Assembly: GCF_004920405.1 (NCBI RefSeq)
Contig: NZ_RFLV01000006.1
Location: forward strand, 132,279 to 196,278
Reading direction: 5' to 3'
Origin: Pseudomonas leptonychotis
GTDB lineage: Bacteria; Pseudomonadota; Gammaproteobacteria; Pseudomonadales; Pseudomonadaceae
Length of the DNA: 64,000 nt
Shown here: positions 53,700-63,500 of the stretch, in pieces
Position numbering within the stretch: position 1 is the stretch's first letter
Layout: every line of letters starts with the position of its first letter
Notes under the pieces: generated by a model
The model's input: only the letters and a program-made list of their open reading frames with translations
Databases searched by the model: none
What the model was told of the DNA's origin: nothing
Made by a program: the position numbers and the translations under genes

Positions 53700-55845
53700 T
53701 GATTTGCCCCTTTTTCAGCGCTTCCATCACGCTACTTTTTGGTCCGTCGGCGATGATCTGCCCGCGATCCACGATAATCAGCCGGTCGACCAGGCTGAGC
53801 ATCGAGGCGCGGTGGGTGACCAACAGCAGGGTCTTGGTGCCGATTACCGCTGACAAGCGCTGCTTGAGGCGCTCTTCGCCGGTGTTGTCCATGGCGCTAG
53901 TCGGCTCATCAAGCAATAGAATCGGCGGGTCGAGCAACAACGCACGGGCCAAGGCAACGTTCTGCCGCTGGCCGCCGGATAGATTCTGCCCGCGCTCCCC
54001 AACTTGCAGCTCATAGCCTTTGGGGTGCAGGCGTACGAACTCATGCACACCCGCCAACTCAGCGGCCTGCAACACCAGTTCGTCCTCCACATAACGGGCG
54101 CCGGACACCAGGTTGTCGCGCAAGGTGCCACTGAACAATTGAATGTCCTGCGGCACATAACCGATGTTGTGGCGTAAATCGCTGACATCCAGCTGGCGCA
54201 CATCAATACCGTCTACCAGCAAACTGCCAGCGTCGGGCTGATACAAGCCGACAATCAGCTTGGCCAACGAGCTTTTACCCGAACCACTGCGGCCGATGAT
54301 GCCAATTTTCTCGCCTGGGCGAACCACCAGGTTAATGCTTTGCAGGGCAGCCTGTTGTTGATCCGGATAATGGAAATCCAGCTGACGAAACTCAATCGCC
54401 CCTTGCAGCGACTGGCGCTTGAGCGGGCGCTCATCGGCATGGCGCTCTTGCGGCAACTCCATCATCTGGTTGACGGACTCAAGGGTGATCTTGGCCTGCT
54501 GATAACGGGTCAGCAAACCCGAAATTTGCGTCAATGGCCCCAGAGCGCGACTGCTGAGCATGTAGCAGGCAATCAGTCCGCCCATGCTCAGGTTGCCATC
54601 GATGATCTGGTACACACCGAGCACAATCACCACTACACCGGCCAGCTGCTGTAACAGCATGGTGGCGTTCATCGCCAGGCTGGAGAGCATGCGCGCGCGC
54701 AGCTCCAGACGGCTCAGTGTGCCAATGGTCTGCTCCCAGACGTATTGGCGCTCACTCTCTGCATTGTTGACCTTGACTGCATCCAGCCCCGCCAGGCTCT
54801 CGATCAGGCTCGACTGACGCTCAGCCGCCAACGCCATGGTGCGCTGCATGGTTTCTGCCAACGGCCGTTGCAACGTCCAACCAATCAGGGCCACCAGCGG
54901 GAAGGCCAGCACCGGAATCCACACCAGATGCCCACCGATCATGGCGATCACCGCGAGAATCAACAGGGTAAACGGCAGGTCGATAACGCTGGCCAGGGTC
55001 AGCGAAGCGAGGAAATCACGTAGGCTCTGAAATTCGTGAATGTTCTGCGCAAAGCTACCGACCCGCGCCGGACGGAACTTCATGGCCATACCAACGATGC
55101 GCTCGAACAGCGTGGCGGAGATGATCAGGTCGGTCTTTTTGCCCGCCAAATCCAGACACAAGCCGCGCAAGGTTTTCAGCAGCAGATCGAAGCAGAACAC
55201 CCCGGCGATACCAATTGCCAATACCCACAGCGTGGCTTCAGCCTGGTTGGGCACTACGCGGTCGTACACATTCATCACAAACAGCGGCGTCGCCAAACCG
55301 ATCAGGTTGATCAGAAAACTCGCGGCAATGGCATCGATATACAGCCAGCGAGACCGCTTGAGGGTGTCGCGAAACCAGGACGTGGCACGCGGGATCAACT
55401 CACCACGGTTGAAATCGAACTTATGCAGTGGCTGAGCAAAGAACACGCGGCCACTGTAATCCTCGGCCAGTGTTTCGACACTCACGCGCACCTCACCACC
55501 CTCGCTTTCACTGGGCATGACGCGCGCACGTCCCTGATCATCCCAACCCAGCAAAATGGCACTTCGACCATCACGCAGCAGCAACAAGGCTGGCATGGCC
55601 AAAGCCGGAATCTTCTCCAAACCACGACGCAACCAACGCCCCTGAAGCCCCGCACGCGCGGCGGCACGCGGCAGCAACTCGGCACTCAAGCGCTGCTCAG
55701 GCAGCGGCAAACCAGCCGTGAGCATGGCGCGACTGACTGACTTTTGATGCAGGCTACACAGTGACAGAAGGCTATCGAGTAGAGGGTCGTCGTAGCGATC
55801 ACGCGGATCGCTACGGGTTTGTATCGGGCTGGGGTCTACTGCCAC
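53689..55845 (-). CDS. lapB: Type I secretion ABC transporter (LapB-like)
   Basis: A 718-residue half-transporter. Residues about 20-140 form a C39-like domain lacking the catalytic cysteine (LCSLHQKSVSRAML in its place), as in LapB and HlyB. The membrane domain is about 160-440. The nucleotide-binding domain has Walker A GRSGSGKSS, signature LSGGQRQNVALARALL, Walker B ILLLDEPTSAMD and His in LLVTHRAS. It exports the RTX-type adhesin encoded divergently. GTG start; 32 bases after lapE. Confidence 0.93.
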   Translation of the reverse strand: MAVDPSPIQTRSDPRDRYDDPLLDSLLSLCSLHQKSVSRAMLTAGLPLPEQRLSAELLPRAAARAGLQGRWLRRGLEKIPALAMPALLLLRDGRSAILLGWDDQGRARVMPSESEGGEVRVSVETLAEDYSGRVFFAQPLHKFDFNRGELIPRATSWFRDTLKRSRWLYIDAIAASFLINLIGLATPLFVMNVYDRVVPNQAEATLWVLAIGIAGVFCFDLLLKTLRGLCLDLAGKKTDLIISATLFERIVGMAMKFRPARVGSFAQNIHEFQSLRDFLASLTLASVIDLPFTLLILAVIAMIGGHLVWIPVLAFPLVALIGWTLQRPLAETMQRTMALAAERQSSLIESLAGLDAVKVNNAESERQYVWEQTIGTLSRLELRARMLSSLAMNATMLLQQLAGVVVIVLGVYQIIDGNLSMGGLIACYMLSSRALGPLTQISGLLTRYQQAKITLESVNQMMELPQERHADERPLKRQSLQGAIEFRQLDFHYPDQQQAALQSINLVVRPGEKIGIIGRSGSGKSSLAKLIVGLYQPDAGSLLVDGIDVRQLDVSDLRHNIGYVPQDIQLFSGTLRDNLVSGARYVEDELVLQAAELAGVHEFVRLHPKGYELQVGERGQNLSGGQRQNVALARALLLDPPILLLDEPTSAMDNTGEERLKQRLSAVIGTKTLLLVTHRASMLSLVDRLIIVDRGQIIADGPKSSVMEALKKGQISVS

Positions 55846-55877
55846 TGGGCTTTACTCATCGACGGCTGGGCTCAGGC

Positions 55878-57221
55878 TCAATTCAGACCGGGTAAATTTA
55901 CCTGGGCCTTCACTTCGTCCAGTGGCGCAGCGGCCATCGGCGCGACTACACCCTGACTCTTGAGCAGGGAGCCCATGGTGGCCTTGATCCGGTATTGAGT
56001 AAACAGCTCGGTGAACCGCACTTCTTCAAGTCGGCGCGAGGCAGTGAATAACTCGTTTTCACTGTCGAGCAAATCCAGCAAGGTGCGCTCGCCCAGGCCG
56101 AATTGCTTCTGGTAGGACTCACGCACGCGGCTGCTGTAGTCAACGTACTGTTGAGCTATCGGCAACTGCTGGCGGGCATTTTCTCGAGCATTCCAGGCCA
56201 AGCCCAAGTCTTCATTCAATACCCGCAGGGCGTTATTACGAATATCCATGGCCTGGTTCGTCTGATAGGCCTTGGACTGCAGATCAGCCTTATTGCTACC
56301 GCCGGCAAACAGGTTGTAGCGCATACGCAGCATGGCCTGCCACTCATTGCTATGGCCACTAACGCCATCAATGTTGTTATCCAGCCCGCGTGACAACTCA
56401 GCATCAACCCGTGGGTAGAAACTCGATTTGGCCGCTTCATACTGCTGCTCAGTGGCCTGAACATCCGCCTCGGCAGAACTCAGAAAAGGGTTGTTGGCGA
56501 GCATTTCCTCACGCGCAGCCGGCAGGCTTTCGGGCAAGTGACCAACAAGGCCAGCAGGCCGGGTCAGCTCACTGGCATCACGGCCAACCACGCTGAAGTA
56601 ATTGACCTGCGCATCGGCCAGGTTAGTTTGCTCGGTGATCAGGTTGTTACGCGCTTGCGCCAAGCGCGCCTCCGCCTGATCAAGATCGGCCGTGCGCCCC
56701 ACGCCGCTCTGGCTACGCAGGGTGATCTGGTCATAGATCCGTTCATGACTGGCCAGGTTCGTTTCAGCCAAGCGAACCAACTCCTGACGCGTCAGCACAT
56801 CCAGATATACCTGCGCCACTGTCAGAGCGGTGCGTTCAGAGGTTCCCAGCAGCTCATAAGCGCGCGCATTCACCGTGGCACGTTGGCGACCGACTTCACT
56901 GCGGGTGGCAAAACCGTCGAACACCATCTGCTGCAGACGCAGGCTCGACTCACCGCGAGTCAGGGTTTCGGTGTTGTGGCTCTGCCCGCGGGTACTTGGA
57001 CTGTCGGTGCCTTCACGGCCATAACCGGCCAACAGGTCAACTCGCGGCAGGTAGCCGCCCCTGGCGGCGTTCATTTGCTCTTCAACCGACAAGCGCGCAT
57101 TGATCCCCGCCTGTATCTCCGGATGCACCTCAAGGGCACGTTGCATAGCTTCATTAAGGGTCTGACCATGAGCAGCCATCGATACAGCGAGAACAAGAGG
57201 GAGCAGTGCAAAAAAACGCAT
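55878..57221 (-). CDS. lapE: Outer-membrane TolC-family channel (LapE-like)
   Basis: A 447-residue protein with a signal peptide at 1-20 (MRFFALLPLVLAVSMAAHG). The mature part has the duplicated helical TolC fold: LNEAMQRALEVHPEIQAG, YLDVLTRQELVRLAETNLASHERIYDQITLRSQSGVGRTADLDQAEARLAQARNN and later DLGLAWNARENARQQL / LGERTLLDLLDSENELFTASRRL. The ATG at 57221 starts this signal; a longer open frame upstream is non-conserved. First gene of the lapE-lapB-lapC series. Confidence 0.92.
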   Translation of the reverse strand: MRFFALLPLVLAVSMAAHGQTLNEAMQRALEVHPEIQAGINARLSVEEQMNAARGGYLPRVDLLAGYGREGTDSPSTRGQSHNTETLTRGESSLRLQQMVFDGFATRSEVGRQRATVNARAYELLGTSERTALTVAQVYLDVLTRQELVRLAETNLASHERIYDQITLRSQSGVGRTADLDQAEARLAQARNNLITEQTNLADAQVNYFSVVGRDASELTRPAGLVGHLPESLPAAREEMLANNPFLSSAEADVQATEQQYEAAKSSFYPRVDAELSRGLDNNIDGVSGHSNEWQAMLRMRYNLFAGGSNKADLQSKAYQTNQAMDIRNNALRVLNEDLGLAWNARENARQQLPIAQQYVDYSSRVRESYQKQFGLGERTLLDLLDSENELFTASRRLEEVRFTELFTQYRIKATMGSLLKSQGVVAPMAAAPLDEVKAQVNLPGLN

Positions 57222-57540
57222 TAAATGAAATTCCTTGGGAGCTGGACGAGTGACGCAGAGCAACGAAGACCGGACGCGCTTGACGCAAAATAGCAAAGGA
57301 GACATAACAACCCAAACGAGAACCACATCACACAGCACGGAGATTAATATCAAAGTGATATCATCTCGAGCAGTATTTATGACCACGTGCGCGTTATTAA
57401 TAGCTTGGTATGCCAGTAATTCCATAATGGAATAAGCAAAGTTTATGACGCCGTTCTTTTGTCAGATTATCAGTCTTCAAATCTAAAAAATGCTTCACTG
57501 TTTTTAATGATTTTACCGCGCCCACCTCGGAGCCCGTTCT
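57222..57540. promoter_or_regulatory. Divergent control region between lapE and lapA
   Basis: This 319-base, comparatively AT-rich gap holds both promoters. A perfect inverted repeat ATATCA-AAG-TGATAT lies at 57347-57361. In related species FleQ with c-di-GMP controls lap genes, but I cannot assign its sites here. GGAG about 9 bases before the lapA ATG is its ribosome site. Confidence 0.5.
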
Positions 57541-60500
57541 ATGAGCACTATCGTCGCCATCGTAAAAAGTCTTGTAGGTCAGGTTTTTGCTGTTTCTCTC
57601 GACGGCCTCAAACGTCAAATATTCGAAGGCGAACGCCTGCTGATGGGTGAACAGGTCGTAACCGGCTTGGGCGGGGAAGTAACATTGCAGTTGGCCAATG
57701 GCGAACTGATAGATGTGGCGCAAAACAGCAGCTGGCAGGCAGCCCCCGGCGCCGCTCAAGCTGAAGACGATAAGCCCGAGCCTACGTCAGGATTGGAACA
57801 GGCGCTGACTGCCGGTTTCGACCCCACTGTCGACCTCGAGGCCCCAGCCGCAGGTCCAGGCACTGGTGGCGGTACCGGTGGCGCAGCGGGTGGTGGGCAT
57901 AGTTTTGTGTTGCTGGGAGAAACAGGCCAACAACTGGAGGCAGTTGTCGGTTTTGACACCTCCAACCGGGGTCTGAACGGAACAGACCAGAACGAGACAT
58001 TCGGTACAGGCGAGCAAACCAACCAAACAACTGCCGCAGAGACCAATCTAGTCACTCCAGCTGCAAATGCACCAAGCGTAGCGCTGACTAACGACAGCGG
58101 TACCAGTGCCACTGACCTGATCAGCAATGACGGCACCCTGGCAATTGGCGGCGTCGAGCCAGGATCATTAGTCGAATACAGCACTGACGGCGGTAGCAGT
58201 TGGAACACCAACTTCACACCTAGTGAGGGAACGAACACTGTTCTCGTTCGCCAAACGACTACTGATGGCAGTACGTCCGCCTCTTCTAGCCTGACCTTTA
58301 CCCTCGACACTCAAGTTGCTACGCCGACCCTCACCCTAACCACTGACAGCGGTGTAGCCGGTGACCTGATCAGTAACGATGGCAGTTACAGCGTCAGCGG
58401 CACAGAAGCTGGGGCCACCGTCGAATACAGCATCGACGGTACAACCTGGAGCACCGCTGCACCAACGGCAGTGGAAGGCAGTAACACCATCCAGGTGCGT
58501 CAGACCGATGCGGCCGGCAACATCTCTGCCCCGTCTAGCCTGACATTTACCCTAGACACCCAAGCTGCGGCACCGACGGTGACCATTGCCACCGACACCA
58601 ACAACGATGGCACCCTCAGCAGCGCCGAGCTGGGCAACGCCACCACCGTCAGCGTCAGCGTCGCACTGCCGACCGGCACCGTCGTGGGCGATACGCTGAA
58701 TGTCACACTCAATGGCGTGGCACAAACACCGATCGTCCTGACCCAAACGCAGATCAACAATGGCATAACCTTTGATGTCGCACGCCCTGCCGACGGCCAG
58801 AACATCACTGCATCCGCCACCGTCACCGATGCGGCCAACAATACCTCACCAGCAGGCTCCGACAGCGTAACCGTCGGCGATACCACCGCGCCTACCGTGT
58901 CCAGCATTGTGATGGCCGACACCGCCCTCAGCGTCGGTGAGACCAGCCTGGTCACCATCACCTTCAGCGAGGCTGTCGTCGCCTTTGATAACACCGATGT
59001 CAGCGTCGAGAACGGCACCCTCAGCGCCTTGAGCAGCACCGATGGTGGTGTGACCTGGACCGGGACTTTCACCCCAAGCGTCAATGTTGAAGACACCAGC
59101 AACCTGATCACCGTGGCCGCGACTTACACCGACACCGCCGGTAACGCCGGCACCGGGGCCAGCAGCGCTAACTATCAGATCGACACCCAGGCCCCTGTGT
59201 TGAGCATCAGCGACAACGTCGCCGGTGTCGCCAATGGCCCAGTGACCTTCACCTTTAGCTTCACTGAGGCCGTCACCGGCTTCAGCGCTGATGACGTCAG
59301 CGTCGCCAACGGTACTAAAGGCGCCTTCACCAGCGTCGATGGTCAGACCTACACCTTGGTCGTCACCCCGACCGGCGGCGAGATCACCGTCGCCGTGGCC
59401 GACGGCGCTGCTGTCGATGCCGCCGGCAACGCCAGCACTGCAGCCAACGCCACCCAGGCCGTCGACATCAGCCCGCCCACCGTGGCCAGCATTGTGATGG
59501 CTGACACCGCCCTCAGCGTGGGTGAGACCAGCTTGGTCACCATCACCTTCAGCGAAGCGGTTAGCGGTTTCGATAACACCGATGTCACCGTCGAGAACGG
59601 CACCCTCAGCGCCCTGAGCAGCACCGATGGTGGTGTGACCTGGACCGGGACGTTCACCCCAAGCGTCAATGTTGAAGACACCAGCAACCTGATCACCGTC
59701 GCCGCGACTTACACCGACACCGCCGGTAACGCCGGCACCGGGGCCAGCAGCGCCAATTACCAGATCGACACCCAGGCCCCTGTGTTGAGCATCAGCGACA
59801 ACGTCGCCGGTGTTGCCAATGGCCCAGTGACCTTCACCTTTAGCTTCACTGAGGCCGTCACCGGCTTCAGCGCTGATGACGTCAGCGTCGCCAACGGTAC
59901 TAAAGGCGCCTTCACCAGCGTCGATGGTCAGACCTACACCTTGGTGGTCACCCCCACCGGCGGCGAAATCACTGTCGCCGTGGCCGACGGCGCTGCTGTC
60001 GATGCGGCCAGCAACGCCAGCACTGCCGCCAACGCCACCCAGGCCGTCGACATCAGCCCGCCAAAAATTACTGGCATGAGTGTGCAGCATGCCACTGAAG
60101 GTGCCGATTTAGTCTGCACGGTGACCCTAGACAAAGCTTCAGGCGCGTCTTTCAATTTGCCACATAGCATTGGCGGTGGTACCGCCTCACTCACAGATTA
60201 TGGAACGCCCATTTACAGTAATGGCGTAACTGTAGTGGGGACGAATTTGCTAATACCTGCCGGCGTTAGCAGCTTCAGCATCACCCTGCCTACAGTAGAC
60301 GACAGCCTGAGTGAAGCGACTGAAACTGTACCGTTCACATTTGGCGCCCTGACTATTGCGGGAAATATCTACGACAACGACGCTGTACCTAGCCTCAGCA
60401 TCAACAATATCAGCGTGAATGAAGACGCGGGCACTGCGACCTTCACCGTCACTCTATCGGCGGCATCGGGTCAAGCTGTGAGTGTCAACTACGCCAGCAG

Positions 60501-63500
60501 CAACGGCAGTGCCACGGCAGGTAGCGACTACACCACGGTCAGCGGTACGCTTAATTTCGCCGCTGGCGAACTCACCCAAACCATCACAGTCCCTATCAGC
60601 GATGATGGCTTGGTTGAAGTCAGCGAGAACTTCACCATCACCTTAAGCAACCCTAGCAATGCCACCCTTGGTGTTGCATCGGGTACCGCGACTATCAACG
60701 ACAACGACAGCGCGCCCACCGTTGCCAGCATTGTCATGGCCGACACCGCCCTCAGCGTCGGTGAGACCAGCCTCGTCACCATCACCTTCAGCGAGGCGGT
60801 CGTCGCCTTTGATAACACCGATGTCAGCGTCGAGAACGGCACCCTCAGCGCCTTGAGCAGCACCGATGGCGGCGTCACCTGGACCGGGACGTTCACCCCA
60901 AGCGTCAACGTGACCGACACCACTAACCTGATCACCGTCGCCGCGACCTACACCGACACCGCCGGCAACGCTGGCACCGGGGCCAGCAGCGCCAATTACC
61001 AGATCGACACCCAGGCCCCTGTGTTGAGCATCAGCGACAACGTCGCCGGTGTTGCCAATGGCCCAGTGACCTTCACCTTTAGCTTCACTGAGGCCGTCAC
61101 CGGCTTCAGCGCTGATGACGTCAGCGTGGCCAACGGTACTAAAGGCGCCTTCACCAGCGTCGATGGTCAGACCTACACCTTGGTCGTGACCCCGACCGGC
61201 GGCGAGATCACCGTCGCCGTGGCCGACGGCGCTGCTGTCGATGCCGCCGGCAACGCCAGCACTGCAGCCAACGCCACCCAGGCCGTCGACATCGGCGCGC
61301 CAACGGTTGCCAGCATTGTGATGGCCGACACCGCCCTCAGCGTCGGTGAGACCAGCCTGGTCACCATCACCTTCAGCGAGGCGGTCGTCGCCTTTGATAA
61401 CACCGATGTCACCGTCGAGAACGGCACCCTCAGCGCCCTGAGCAGCACCGATGGCGGCGTCACCTGGACCGGGACTTTCACCCCAAGCGTCAACGTGACC
61501 GACACCACTAACCTGATCACCGTCGCCGCGACCTACACCGACACCGCCGGGAACGCCGGCACCGGGGCCAGCAGCGCCAACTACCAGATCGACACCCAGG
61601 CCCCTGTGTTGAGCATCAGCGACAACGTCGCCGGTGTTGCCAATGGCCCAGTGACCTTCACCTTTAGCTTCACTGAGGCCGTCACCGGCTTCAGCGCTGA
61701 TGACGTCAGCGTGGCCAACGGCACCAAAGGCGCCTTCACCAGCGTCGATGGTCAGACCTACACCTTGGTGGTCACCCCCACCGGCGGCGAAATCACCGTC
61801 GCCGTGGCCGACGGCGCTGCTGTCGATGCCGCCGGCAACGCCAGCACTGCAGCCAACGCCACCCAGGCCGTCGACATCGGCGCGCCAACGGTTGCCAGCA
61901 TTGTGATGGCCGACACCGCCCTCAGCGTCGGTGAGACCAGCCTGGTCACCATCACCTTCAGCGAGGCGGTCGTCGCCTTTGATAACACCGATGTCACCGT
62001 CGAGAACGGCACCCTCAGCGCCTTGAGCAGCACCGATGGTGGTGTGACCTGGACCGGGACGTTCACCCCAAGCGTCAACGTGACCGACACCACTAACCTG
62101 ATCACCGTCGCCGCGACTTACACCGACACCGCCGGTAACGCCGGCACCGGGGCCAGCAGCGCCAACTACCAGATCGACACCCAGGCTCCTGTGTTGAGCA
62201 TCAGCGACAACGTCGCCGGTGTTGCCAATGGCCCAGTGACCTTCACCTTTAGCTTCACTGAGGCCGTCACCGGCTTCAGCGCTGATGACGTCAGCGTGGC
62301 CAACGGTACTAAAGGCGCCTTCACCAGCGTCGATGGTCAGACCTACACCTTGGTCGTGACCCCGACCGGCGGCGAGATCACCGTCGCCGTGGCCGACGGC
62401 GCTGCTGTCGATGCCGCCGGCAACGCCAGCACTGCAGCCAACGCCACCCAGGCCGTCGACATCGGCGCGCCAACGGTTGCCAGCATTGTGATGGCCGACA
62501 CCGCCCTCAGCGTCGGTGAGACCAGCTTGGTTACCATCACCTTCAGCGAGGCTGTCGTCGCCTTTGATAACACCGATGTCAGCGTCGAGAACGGCACCCT
62601 CAGCGCCCTGAGCAGCACCGATGGCGGCGTCACCTGGACCGGGACCTTCACCCCAAGCGTCAACGTGACCGACACCAGCAACCTGATCACCGTCGCCGCA
62701 ACTTACACCGACACCGCCGGTAACGCCGGCACCGGGGCCAGCAGCGCCAACTACCAGATCGACACCCAGGCCCCTGTGTTGAGCATCAGCGACAACGTCG
62801 CCGGTGTCGCCAATGGTCCGGTGACCTTCACCTTTAGCTTCACTGAGGCCGTCACCGGCTTCAGCGCTGATGACGTCAGCGTGGCCAACGGTACTAAAGG
62901 CGCTTTCACCAGCGTCGATGGTCAGACCTACACCTTGGTGGTCACCCCCACCGGCGGCGAGATCACCGTCGCCGTGGCGGCCAATGCCGCCCAGGATGCC
63001 GCCGGCAACGCCAGCACTGCCGCCAACGCCACCCAGGCCGTCGACATCGGCGCGCCAACGGTTGCCAGCATTGTGATGGCCGACACCGCCCTCAGCGTCG
63101 GTGAGACCAGCCTGGTCACCATCACCTTCAGCGAAGCGGTCAGCGGTTTCGATAACACCGATGTCACCGTCGAGAACGGCACCCTCAGCGCCCTGAGCAG
63201 CACCGATGGCGGCGTCACCTGGACCGGGACGTTCACCCCAAGCGTCAACGTGACCGACACCACTAACCTGATCACCGTCGCCGCGACTTACACCGACACC
63301 GCCGGTAACGCCGGCACCGGGGCCAGCAGCGCCAACTATCAGATCGACACCCAGGCCCCTGTGTTGAGCATCAGCGACAACGTCGCCGGTGTCGCCAATG
63401 GCCCAGTGACCTTCACCTTTAGCTTCACTGAGGCCGTCACCGGCTTCAGCGCTGATGACGTTACCGTGGCCAACGGTACTAAAGGCGCCTTCACCAGCGT

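Noticed and set aside
58846..60090. Long minus-strand open frame (414 codons) and recurring 115-codon minus-strand frames every 585 bp in the adhesin region
   Set aside because: They are mirror frames of the GC-rich lapA repeats; their period equals the repeat period, they lack ribosome sites and show no family sequence.
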